This document shows positions 1 through 8,200 of a DNA stretch of 27,506 bases, one piece after another. The stretch is from Candidatus Njordarchaeota archaeon. Lineage in GTDB: Archaea > Asgardarchaeota > Njordarchaeia > Njordarchaeales > Njordarchaeaceae. A program made the translations under genes and the position numbers. Position 1 is the first letter of the stretch, and each line of letters starts with the position of its first letter. Under the pieces are notes generated by a model, which ran no database searches, was not told the DNA's origin, and saw only the letters and a program-made list of their open reading frames with translations. The stretch lies in the NCBI GenBank assembly GCA_029856615.1, contig JAHKLF010000003.1:1-27506 (forward strand), given 5' to 3'.

Positions 1-129
1 ACCTCCGCTTTCTAGGAAGAAAATAGTTTTATCTAACCATACAATGTTCTCCTCTAAGTCAATTACTTTCGCTTTTGTTTCACGTAAATATGGATCACTA
101 TAAAAGAGGAGTACTGGTTTTTGCTTCAT
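1..129 (-). CDS. AlaX-type alanyl-tRNA editing protein, 5' end only (cut by window edge)
   Basis: Reading the minus strand from an ATG at 129 gives 43 codons open to the window edge. The peptide contains YSDPYLRETKAKVIDLE and then VWLDKTIFFLESGG. This is the N-terminal beta region of the AlaX / AlaRS editing-domain family, usually of the form 'xxLDxTxFyPeGGGQ'. Family members hydrolyse mischarged Ser- or Gly-tRNA(Ala) in trans. The zinc-binding HxxxH and C/H motifs would lie beyond the edge, so activity cannot be judged. The start is supported by AGGTAA (minus strand, 136-141) placed 6 nt before the ATG. The residue before GG is serine where the family usually has glycine. It could be the editing domain of a longer protein, but a start this close to the motif fits free-standing AlaX. 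Family assignment is fairly sure; subtype is unknown. Confidence 0.72.
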   Translation of the reverse strand, partial: MKQKPVLLFYSDPYLRETKAKVIDLEENIVWLDKTIFFLESGG

Positions 130-140
130 TTCTAGTTACC

Positions 141-148
141 TTTATAAA
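141..148 (+). promoter_or_regulatory. TATA-like box between alaX and the divergent hypothetical gene
   Basis: TTTATAAA is a self-palindromic TATA match. Its distance to the alaX ATG at 129 is too short for it to drive that start on the minus strand. It fits initiation on the plus strand near position 170. Inference from spacing only. Confidence 0.35.
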
Positions 149-182
149 TGGGAGTAATCATCATAGTAATAAAGAGCACTCA

Positions 183-719
183 TTGAACTTGGATCTTAGA
201 TACATATTCTTCGGATATTTAGGTAGATTAATGATGAACGAATTTATTCCAATAGCTGAAACAATTATTACGAATCCTAACTTATTCTTAGCTCACTTAA
301 TGCAATTTTTGAGTTGCCCCGACATTATAGAAATGTCTGGTAATAAAAAAATAAGGTTAGACGGCAACATTAGGAATAAACAATATGGAAAAGTCTACAT
401 TATAGGCGATATAAGTGGTCTGCTAGCTTATATTGAGATTAAATTGCATGAAGTTGAGGAATTTCCCGAACAAACGATTCTAACGCGTACGTTAAATGAA
501 ACTTTATCTAAGATGCAAACTACGAATCTTATCCATCCATTAATGATTGATAAAACGAGCAGAATGGGCATAACAGAAAGTTTTTTGCCCACGTTTTCAG
601 AGAGGAATATATACCTCGTTCGATTATTCGTAAGGAAAAATGCTCCACCAGAATTTATAGGAGTGCTAAGTAATTTTATCAAGCAGTATAATGAGACGAT
701 GTTAAGTGTAAATCCCTAA
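183..719 (+). CDS. Hypothetical protein (about 178 aa)
   Basis: An open frame runs back to a TTG at 75, but its first part overlaps the divergent AlaX gene, which starts at 129. A later start is therefore more likely: TTG 183 (LNLDLRYIFFGY) or the paired ATGs at 231. A TATA-like TTTATAAA at 141-148 would place transcription initiation near 170, which fits TTG 183 and a nearly leaderless transcript. The protein is soluble, without clear membrane segments or cysteine clusters. It has an alternating strand/helix character around residues GKVYIIGDISGLLAYIEIKL and YLVRLFVRKNAPPEFIGVL. I recognise no family. It is divergent from AlaX on one side and convergent with the archaemetzincin gene on the other. 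The exact start is uncertain. Confidence 0.6.
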   Translation: MNLDLRYIFFGYLGRLMMNEFIPIAETIITNPNLFLAHLMQFLSCPDIIEMSGNKKIRLDGNIRNKQYGKVYIIGDISGLLAYIEIKLHEVEEFPEQTILTRTLNETLSKMQTTNLIHPLMIDKTSRMGITESFLPTFSERNIYLVRLFVRKNAPPEFIGVLSNFIKQYNETMLSVNP

Positions 720-769
720 ATCCTTATTTTTATCAAATATAACTAAATGAGAACTTTTCATCCTGCGAA

Positions 770-1294
770 TTAGCATACTCCTAGTCTGCGTAGTTTCTTC
801 CAGCATTCAGCACAGAAGTTTTCAGCTTTGATATCTAATTCGTATAAACTATTAGCAAAACGCATTACGCATTCATTAGAGCAGTGAGACAATCCAAATA
901 CATGACCAAGCTCGTGTCGCACGGTTTTCTTTAATCTCAGAAGATATAGATCCTGATCAGCATTCCATAAGAATCTGTAATCAGATATTATAGCTCCTTG
1001 CCACGCAGATGCAACTCCAAATACGAAGTTAAGACCTGGAACATATATATCATGGTTTATTATTGCCAAGAAGAGTTCATTGCGGAATTTTCGTTCATAA
1101 ATTAATGTTTTTAGTAATTTTTCAGCATTAATCTGTTGGCGCAATGGATTATAGAAATTTCTTATACTAATTTCTAAGATTCTTTCGTTCACCGTAATAT
1201 TAGGGAAAGTTTGCTTTATTGTTAGAAACACATTAGATTTTGCTATCTGACTAAGATTTTCCACGTATAATATGGTAAGCGTATAGCGTATCAT
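770..1294 (-). CDS. amzA: Archaemetzincin, zinc metalloprotease
   Basis: This 174-aa protein carries the metzincin zinc motif HELGHVFGLSH at residues 127-137: H127 and H131 with E128 as catalytic base, and H137 as the third ligand. It is followed by C138, C142, M144 (the Met-turn, in CVM) and C161/C164. The second, cysteine-bound structural zinc is the hallmark of the archaemetzincin family. Length matches archaeal AmzA. The family is widespread in archaea and its physiological substrate is not firmly known. No signal peptide is visible, so it is probably cytoplasmic. GGAG sits about 8 nt before the ATG at 1294. The gene lies just downstream of a small same-strand gene ending at 1323, probably co-transcribed. 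Cysteine spacing is slightly shorter than the family consensus as I remember it (see findings). Confidence 0.93.
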   Translation of the reverse strand: MIRYTLTILYVENLSQIAKSNVFLTIKQTFPNITVNERILEISIRNFYNPLRQQINAEKLLKTLIYERKFRNELFLAIINHDIYVPGLNFVFGVASAWQGAIISDYRFLWNADQDLYLLRLKKTVRHELGHVFGLSHCSNECVMRFANSLYELDIKAENFCAECWKKLRRLGVC

Positions 1295-1322
1295 CCTTAA
1301 CTCCTAATAGTACCTTGACTCA

Positions 1323-1721
1323 TCATTTTCCTTCAAATAAGTATAATTTCTTTTGAACAATCTTTAAGAAATCTAGTAATGCGTCTAGATACGAATCTAC
1401 ATCATTAGGTTTTCTAGCTTCTAAGTATTGATGAAGTTTTTTAAGAATTATTTTCACCTTTTGAGGCTGATCGCTTTTTCCTTCAAGAATACCTATTAAA
1501 ATATAATTAGAAGCGTAAATAGCAATGCCATTTCGTTCTAAGAAAATTTCAGATTTTTTCTTTGCTCCTAATAATCTAAGTAAGTGAGCAACTATTGCGG
1601 CACTTTTTAGGGAGATATTATTGTCGAAAATAAAGGTTATTCTAGGTTTTTTAAGGAATTCTACTTTTGCTTGCAAAAAGCCAGCATTATCAAATATTAG
1701 TATCTTATGGAAAAGAGCCAT
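1323..1721 (-). CDS. Small conserved-looking protein, possibly longin/roadblock-like (about 132 aa)
   Basis: The frame extends to TTG 1757. ATG 1721 is preferred: it is preceded by AGGGAT at a suitable distance and opens with MALFHKILIFDNAGFL, a beta hairpin. The body alternates strand and helix: FHKILIFD, ITFIFDN, then helix SLKSAAIVAHLLRLLG, then strands SEIFLERNG, IAIYAS and YILIGIL, then a charged helical tail. That order of strands and helix resembles small longin or roadblock modules, but I see no diagnostic motif, so this is a fold guess. No membrane segment or cysteine is present. It is upstream of amzA on the same strand with a gap of under 30 nt, suggesting co-transcription. Confidence 0.65.
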   Translation of the reverse strand: MALFHKILIFDNAGFLQAKVEFLKKPRITFIFDNNISLKSAAIVAHLLRLLGAKKKSEIFLERNGIAIYASNYILIGILEGKSDQPQKVKIILKKLHQYLEARKPNDVDSYLDALLDFLKIVQKKLYLFEGK

Positions 1722-1889
1722 CGCAATCCCTTTAATTTTCTTTGCAAAGGTATTCAAAGAATCTTATTTTAGAGGAATGTAATACCTACGCATTAATCAA
1801 CTACGAATACCCATGTGTTGCTTGGAAAATATGTTGCTTAAAAACTATTAGAGTGAAAGGTTTCTCAAAAGTGACTGGAGGATACTAAA

Positions 1890-2411
1890 TTGGATGTTAA
1901 AGAGCAAGTATTAGTGATAATGTATGCACAACCCGATGATGTAGAATTTGTAACAAGACGGGAAATAATAACTACTCTGTATGTTTGTGAATGTATTTTA
2001 GAAATTGAGACAGTTCCTATTGTTGATGTTTTTCCCGATGGAGCCGACTCGGAGTTAGCTAATGTTGTAATTGATATTCTGATAATGAAGGGGTATGTTG
2101 AATCAGATAGGGGATTTCTTAAACTTACGCGTAAAGGAAAAGAATATGCTAAGAAAATTTTAACAAACCCAGATAACAGATATGCACGGGTGCTATTTCG
2201 TATTTCTAGAGAAGTTTGGCATTTAGATAATAAGATCAGAATGGATTTAGTAACGTATCTTTACTTCAAAAAGGAATATGGAGCAAGGCTTGCTGATGTA
2301 TCATACGTAAAATCGATAATTACAAAGTTAAGGGATTTTAGTTCACTATTCATAAAAACCAAGGAAACGCAACAAAAAATAGCTATCAAAGAAAAAGTTA
2401 GAGAATACTAA
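1890..2411 (+). CDS. Winged-helix-like protein of unknown function (173 aa)
   Basis: Start is TTG 1890, with a strong GGAGG at 1877-1881 eight nt upstream. Residues 1-85 look like a winged-helix domain: helices at 4-14 and 22-35, then IDILIMKGYVES, GFLKLTRKGKEYAKKIL, with a typical 'wing' GFLKLTRKGKEYA near residues 75-88. The C-terminal half is helical and charged and ends in a lysine-rich tail. It may be a DNA-binding regulator, but no family is recognised. It stands alone on the plus strand between oppositely oriented neighbours, so it probably has its own promoter in the 1758-1889 spacer. Confidence 0.72.
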   Translation: MDVKEQVLVIMYAQPDDVEFVTRREIITTLYVCECILEIETVPIVDVFPDGADSELANVVIDILIMKGYVESDRGFLKLTRKGKEYAKKILTNPDNRYARVLFRISREVWHLDNKIRMDLVTYLYFKKEYGARLADVSYVKSIITKLRDFSSLFIKTKETQQKIAIKEKVREY

Positions 2412-2448
2412 AAAATCCGAAGATGCTTATCCCCGTTATAATCAATTA

Positions 2449-2637
2449 TCAGTTGCGTTTTTGGTTTTCTTTGTACATTATCTGGCGAAGATAACGTGCA
2501 ATAATAACGACTGCGCATGCATTCTCTTCGGGTAACCAAAAAGCGCAGTCTTCATTTATGCATTCTATAAGTACGTCCTCTCTAGCACCAATGGATAAAA
2601 GAGGACATGCTTTTCTTTCATTGCTCATTAGGATCAC
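2449..2637 (-). CDS. Four-cysteine mini-protein (about 60 aa), possible metal binder
   Basis: This short ORF is convincing because of its pattern: C11-P, C26, C31-A-F-W and C41-A, giving C-x14-C-x4-C-x9-C, with W33 and a charged C-terminal tail. Small proteins of the form 'CP..., C.x4.C.FW..., CA' recur in prokaryote and phage genomes and are usually annotated as hypothetical. The four cysteines could hold zinc or an Fe-S cluster. The start may be ATG 2637 or the internal ATG at codon 4. It lies just downstream of the DegT-type aminotransferase on the same strand with a gap of about 30 nt, so it may be the last gene of that transcript. No function is proposed. Confidence 0.62.
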   Translation of the reverse strand: MILMSNERKACPLLSIGAREDVLIECINEDCAFWLPEENACAVVIIARYLRQIMYKENQKRN

Positions 2638-2667
2638 GCGGGAACAATTACTAATTTTTGTTACTTA

Positions 2668-3900
2668 TTAAGTCCGTTTTTTCCAGTTGATTAACTTTTC
2701 TATAGCATGAGCTATCTTTTCAATGTCTTCCTCAGTTAAATTAGGGTGCATTGGTAACCAGATGGTTGTTTTAGATAGTCTCTCAGCATTAGGTAAATGC
2801 ATACGTGAGTAATCAGGGTAACTATTTACCAAAGCAAAATGGTTGACTTTCGGATCATTTATTTTTCGGAAAAATTCCTGCTGATGTAAGGGAATATGAT
2901 ATCCTTTTTTAGCCTCGATGCCCTCCTTATTGAGCGCTTTGACAAATTCATCGCGAGTCCATTTAATTTTCTTTTCGTCAATTGTAATGGCATATATGTA
3001 ATAAACGTGTTTTGAATTAGGTTCTTCTCTTGGTACCTCAATTCCTGGTAAATCGATTAACTTCTCACTTAAGAGTTTAGCGTTTCTTCTTCTTTTCTCT
3101 ATAAAATCATTGATTTTTAAAAGTTGATAATAAGCCACTGCAGCCTCAATGTTACTCATTCTCATGTTGTATCCAAGTCGGCGATAAACATATGCGCCTT
3201 CGGGACCGATTATATGTCTGAGTTCTCCATGCGCGCGTAATAAAATGAGTTCCTCATATAGTTCATCATTATTAGTAGTGAGAACGCCCCCCCAACCTCC
3301 CGCGGCGATTATCTTTGTAGGATATAAGGAAAATGCTGCTATATCTCCCCAAGTTCCTATTTTCCTGCCTTTATATTCTGCTCCGTGAGCATGAGCAGCA
3401 TCTTCAATGAGAGGAATCCCTGCTTCATTACAAATTTCTTTAAATTCCTCAAGCTTAACAGGTTTTCCATACATATGAACAACGGTAATAGCGGATATTT
3501 CTTCTTTCTTCATTATACTTCTCACGGATTCTGGACTTATATTTCCATCGTTTTCTACATCGGCGAAAATGGGTATTGCTCCCGCATGGATGATAGAAGA
3601 GGCTGTTGCTATAAATGTGAGCGGCGTCGTTATGATTTTCTTTTTAAATGTTAAATTAAGAGCCAAATATGACAGAAATAGCGCATCAGTACCGTTTGAT
3701 ATCGCGAGTGCATGTCTCACGCCAATAAACTGTGCGAATGCTTTTTCAAATTTTTCAATGTATTCTCCAGAAGTAAGATGGCGAGCATCTAAGCATTCCA
3801 TAACAGCTTCTTTTTCTTCCTGGGTCAATAAAATTTCAGTGAAACGAATGGGCTTTTTTGACACGGGTTCTCCGCCCAAAATCGCCGGTTTATCCATCAT
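2668..3900 (-). CDS. DegT/DnrJ/EryC1/StrS-family PLP-dependent aminotransferase
   Basis: The 410-aa protein is full length for the family. Visible features are ISNGTDAL (68-74, phosphate-binding loop), EDAAHAHGA (166-174, pyridine-ring Asp and stacking His), and SLYPTKII with K196 as the expected Schiff-base lysine, followed by GGWGGVLTTN. The C-terminal half carries YNMRMSNIEAAV and the substrate-binding loops. These enzymes transaminate keto-sugar nucleotides, usually with glutamate, in nucleotide-sugar, cell-surface glycan or cyclitol biosynthesis. No glycosyltransferase or sugar-nucleotide dehydratase is adjacent, so the substrate is not given by context. The encoded surface protein nearby has many N-glycosylation sequons, which makes a glycan role attractive but unproven. 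ATG 3900 is used; the second codon is also ATG. Confidence 0.93.
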   Translation of the reverse strand: MMDKPAILGGEPVSKKPIRFTEILLTQEEKEAVMECLDARHLTSGEYIEKFEKAFAQFIGVRHALAISNGTDALFLSYLALNLTFKKKIITTPLTFIATASSIIHAGAIPIFADVENDGNISPESVRSIMKKEEISAITVVHMYGKPVKLEEFKEICNEAGIPLIEDAAHAHGAEYKGRKIGTWGDIAAFSLYPTKIIAAGGWGGVLTTNNDELYEELILLRAHGELRHIIGPEGAYVYRRLGYNMRMSNIEAAVAYYQLLKINDFIEKRRRNAKLLSEKLIDLPGIEVPREEPNSKHVYYIYAITIDEKKIKWTRDEFVKALNKEGIEAKKGYHIPLHQQEFFRKINDPKVNHFALVNSYPDYSRMHLPNAERLSKTTIWLPMHPNLTEEDIEKIAHAIEKLINWKKRT

Positions 3901-3949
3901 AAATTTTCCCTCTAGATCACAAGCTTAAAGAGCTTAATTGGAATCATTG

Positions 3950-4546
3950 TCACAAAAAGAATTCATCTAATACACATTTTATTTCCCTTTTAACCTTGTA
4001 TATTTGCCCTAGTCTTCTGATTACATTGAAATTTATATGATTCTCAAGTTTCTGTTTGAGTACACTAGAGCTAATTCCGATCCTATATAGAAAGCCTAAT
4101 AATTGTGTGACATTACTCCTATTTCTCGTTCTAACTGCTCTTTCAAGATCGATTATATAGACTCTTAAATCCTTTGTGACAATTACATTCTTTGTCGGGT
4201 AGCTAAGTTCGTCGAGAAAAATGTTTTCATTATCTAATTTATGAGCAATTATAAGCAGATCTTTGAGAACTTTAACTATCTCATTAGGAGAAGACTCGTT
4301 AAAGAAATCCTTTAGATGTTTGCCCTCTATATATTCACGAACTAAAATTGGATATTCATGAATTATTAACTCATAAGGTTTAGGAACATTAAACTTCTTT
4401 TCTGACAGAGTCCTTAAAAACTCAAATTCTTTTTTCGCATTTGCAAGTAGGCCTCTTCTGTATATCTTTATGGCGACTTTAAAAGAAGGAAACGCTAAAA
4501 CTAAGGAATGCCTGCCTCTTGATACTTTGATATGCGGAGGAGGCAT
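3950..4546 (-). CDS. Small RIO/Kae1-like predicted Ser/Thr kinase (COG2112-type)
   Basis: The 198-aa protein has a reduced kinase fold: glycine-poor N-terminal strands, VAIKIYRRG with K27 as the ATP lysine, a following helix with E40/E42, hinge-like LVREYIEGKHL (68-78), catalytic-loop-like SYPTKNVIV with N120, and YIIDLERA with D133 replacing the DFG aspartate. Size and the IIDLE pattern match the archaeal small kinase group COG2112. A canonical HxD catalytic aspartate is not evident; E113 occupies the region, so phosphotransfer is uncertain. It starts 10 nt after the stop of the PHP phosphoesterase gene, indicating a two-gene operon. Substrate is unknown. Confidence 0.75.
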   Translation of the reverse strand: MPPPHIKVSRGRHSLVLAFPSFKVAIKIYRRGLLANAKKEFEFLRTLSEKKFNVPKPYELIIHEYPILVREYIEGKHLKDFFNESSPNEIVKVLKDLLIIAHKLDNENIFLDELSYPTKNVIVTKDLRVYIIDLERAVRTRNRSNVTQLLGFLYRIGISSSVLKQKLENHINFNVIRRLGQIYKVKREIKCVLDEFFL

Positions 4547-4556
4547 GAGGATGCCC

Positions 4557-5210
4557 TTAAAATTTCATTTTAATCTTTTTCAAATGGACTTTTATTTTCG
4601 ATAGAATTCCATATTTTTTCCCTACTGGCCGTGTGTATCCCAGAATAATCGATTTTAATACTTCCTCATAGTCTTTTTCTTCACTATTAATTATTGTATA
4701 GGCATACCCAAGTTGATCAGGATCATGCGCATCGCTTCCTGCTACCATAGTTATACTGTTCTCTTTTGCGAATTGGAATGCTTTCTTATTGAATCTATCT
4801 AGTAGTACGCCTCCATTAATTACTTCAATGGCGTCAGCTTTAATTTCCTTAATGTATTTTCCTATACCGTTCCTAAGAAAATCGAATGGGTGAGGGATGA
4901 TTACGATCCCTCCCAAGTGTCTTATGAAATTAATAACGTAGCGTAAATCTAAGTTTTTTTCTGGGGTCTCAAAAATTCCTAGACCTAATATATGTCCTTG
5001 TTTTGTTGTTATTTCTACACCAGGAATAATTATTAGATTATGTTTATCAGCTAAGTAAAAGACTTCGTCCTCGGTTATAGCGACATCATGATCGGTTATT
5101 GCGATGCCATCTAGACCTAATTTTTTAGCTCTATTTGCCATTATATCGGGGGATACCGTGCCATCTGATCGGTTAGTATGAACATGCAGATCGATTTTTA
5201 TGCTAAACAT
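4557..5210 (-). CDS. PHP-domain phosphoesterase
   Basis: The 217-aa protein has the full set of PHP metal ligands: DLHVHTNRSDG (H9, H11, D16), ITDHD (H41), GVEIT (E66), IPHPFD (H107) and GSDAH (D160, H162). This supports a trinuclear metal site and hydrolysis of phosphate esters or nucleotides. Length fits the short stand-alone PHP proteins (COG0613-like) rather than polymerase-associated PHP domains. It is cytoplasmic with no extra domains. It is followed by the small kinase gene 10 nt downstream. Its ATG at 5208-5210 lies only 23 nt from the likely start of the divergent surface-protein gene, so the two promoters must lie inside each other's coding sequence. The substrate cannot be deduced. 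Confidence 0.92.
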   Translation of the reverse strand: MFSIKIDLHVHTNRSDGTVSPDIMANRAKKLGLDGIAITDHDVAITEDEVFYLADKHNLIIIPGVEITTKQGHILGLGIFETPEKNLDLRYVINFIRHLGGIVIIPHPFDFLRNGIGKYIKEIKADAIEVINGGVLLDRFNKKAFQFAKENSITMVAGSDAHDPDQLGYAYTIINSEEKDYEEVLKSIILGYTRPVGKKYGILSKIKVHLKKIKMKF

Positions 5211-5233
5211 TGTTTTGCGCCTTTTTTTCTTCC

Positions 5234-8200
5234 ATGGAATCTATCTCATTAGAACCAATTATTCGATTTCGGGTGTGTGCATTGGTGCTTCGATTATTTA
5301 AGAATTTTTTACTTACCGTAACTATATTAATGCTACTAGCGACAGTTTTATGTTTGCACGTTGTTATGCTAAAGAGTGGCGGGATTGATAGTTATTATCA
5401 CGCAAATAATTTCTCAACTATGTCATCAGATTGGGAACTTAGCGAAGCCATAAAGATCATAATAGATTATAATGAAAAAATTTATCCATCAGAGTATATT
5501 CTCGCATCTGGTACGCTAATCAATGGGTCTTTAATATCATTTATCGCCAATGATAGTGATTATTTATATGTGAAAGTTGATGATCAGGAGCTTCAATTGT
5601 ACCTTTACATGGAGTCAGATTATTCTGGATTATTGTATGTTGAAGCTGTTTATGATATTTATTATGAAATAGGAGGAGAAACTGAGGTTATAAGAAACGC
5701 ATATTATCTTAATATGAGTATTTTTGACCCGGTTACTGAGACTTTTAAGTATCTAGGATTAGCGAATGGATCGCCTTATCATATAAGTCCTGGGTATATT
5801 ACTGGGGATGGAAGGATTATTATAAAGATTTATGGTTTTGGAGAGTATTATTCGTACACATATTTCATAGCGAGAATTTCATATGCTCATTTAAGACAAG
5901 ATCCGGTGTCTAATGTAGTAAGCACGGAGTATAAGCGTTTGAGCGACAAATCAATCTTACACAGGATGATAATCGAAATCGAGAAACCAAATGCAACTAT
6001 TTACCTAGCGAATGTTTCACCGTTCTGGAAGTTCATTGATGCTGAACCAGAAATATCATGGAATTATACGACTAGAAGTTTTCAAGCGAAGTATCCTGGT
6101 GAATATGTAATCTATTTTGAAAGCAGTGATTACTGGAATTATGAGAGTTCTCAAATGATGAAGATCGTAATAATCGATACGCGGGGCAATGTTATTCCAC
6201 TTGATCTGTTTGATGTTTATTATAGATTCATCAAAATGAAAGTTAATTATGCTAATGAAACCTTATTCAAACGTAATATAACGATTGGAAATCCCAGCGA
6301 GTTGGTTTATCCAGACTATCCTCTGCTTCTCGCATTAAATAGTAGCGTTTTCAACTTCTTAGCCGCTAGACCCGACTTGGGAGATATTTACTTTACGCAA
6401 GAAATGGGAGGAAAAGAAGTATTATTGCCTCACTATATAGAATACTGGGATGGTAAAGTAGCAAATATTTGGATAAAGGTTCGAAGGATCACTTATAATG
6501 CAACGCTTATCATGCACTACGGATCTGAAGAGATTACCGTGCAACCTAATGTAATGGCTAAATCATTGATTTTATTTTATGATGATTTTTCATCATCCCA
6601 ATCGCTTAATAACTGGACATATGCTGATTTAGGGTGGAAGATAGTATCATCCACTGATGTATCTGTTTTACATCATGAAGCCTCAAACGAGATCTCATGG
6701 ATATTAACTCAGAAGGTTTTTCCATCAGTAATAATTGCGAGAACTAAGGTTTATTATACTTTTAATGAGAGCAGTAGCAGAGCATTTTGGGGTAATCATC
6801 TTATATTTAATTCATCGAATAATTTATTAACATTAAGGTTTGAGAAAAATGCCACTGGAAATTTTGTAATCGTATATGCAGTTATAAACGGAACGAAATA
6901 CATTAATAGTACATTATTAGAGGATCTAGGAGACCGTGCCTATATAACTGCGTATATAGATTACTTAACAAAGAGAATTATAGTGGACATGGAGATTATA
7001 TCTCCCTATAACACAATTTATACACAATTAAGTCTAAAAGATGTATCGATGCCACTTGAGGGATATTACGGTTTCTTCTGCGCCAATACAAGTTTTTCGT
7101 CAGAATACGTCAATATAACCTATTATTTATCTAACGACAAATATTTGCCTAGGATTACCCAAATATCGAATGAGATGATAGATACGAGCGCCATTATTAC
7201 GCAATATACTGCGGATTCAGATTATAAGAGACTCTTTATAAATACTATAGAAGTGCCTTCATCGTCGCTTATTAATCTAGTTATAAAGGATATATTTGGT
7301 GGTATTGTTTTTAATGATACATTGCATCCCAGAGAAACACTAATTATTCCTATTGAGGTGTACAGTTTTAAAGTTAAGAATAACAGAGATGATTTATTTG
7401 TACATTTCTATATTGCAAAGGATAATGCTACATTGTCTTGGAGCGAATGGTTAGCACCTGGTGAGATAACTGAATACATATTAAGGCCAGGAGATTATTC
7501 CATAAAGATTGATTATCTCGGGGATTCGGGTGGTTCACTAGAGATGAATATCACCATCAGAAGTGATATGTACTTTATGATAAATGGAACAGTGCTAGGC
7601 GATCTAATATATCAGCTACAACAGATTAATTCGTCCATAATAAATCAAATTCACCATATCAATTTAAGGCTCACAAATATCAATAGCACTATTAATAATA
7701 TTTCAGTTAATTTCTTAGTAGAAATAGATAACATTAATTCTACACTAAGCGGCTTAATAGCTGAGATTAATATCAATTTAACTAATATAAGAAGTGAGAT
7801 TCAGGATATGCTTACCGAAGTGAGCTATGAATTGCATAATATTGAATCAATGATGAATGACTTAGGAATTAACTTATCAAACTTAGTATCTTTAACAAAT
7901 TCATCAATTTCGCAAATATTAATAGACCTTAATAACAGTATCATGATCGTTTATACCGATATGGAAGCATTATTAAGCAATATTTCACTAGACATCGTAA
8001 CTATTAATTCTACAATCCTTAATTTTTCATCTTACTTAGTATCTGCATTATTATCCGTAAATGCGTCGATTAATAACATACTAGTAGATTTAGAATCCAA
8101 CATAATTTCAATGAATACGTCCTTAGGCTGCCTATTATTAAACATCAGTAGTCAAATGATAATCATGAATACATCAGTAAGTAACCTTCTATTAGCAATA

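Noticed and set aside
157..163. Isolated C-box-like ATGATGA on the minus strand near the alaX promoter
   Set aside because: No D, D' or C' partner at the right distance, unlike the complete set at 22403-22462.
428..682. Minus-strand 84-codon open frame
   Set aside because: Lies wholly inside the plus-strand gene 183-719, has no ribosome binding site and no recognisable motif; treated as a shadow frame.
3385..3928. Two plus-strand open frames opposite the aminotransferase
   Set aside because: Antisense shadows of a fully conserved PLP enzyme; composition is not protein-like.
3920..3935. AAGCT...AGCTT inverted repeat upstream of the aminotransferase
   Set aside because: Only 5 bp with a 5-nt loop in AT-rich DNA; not distinguishable from chance.
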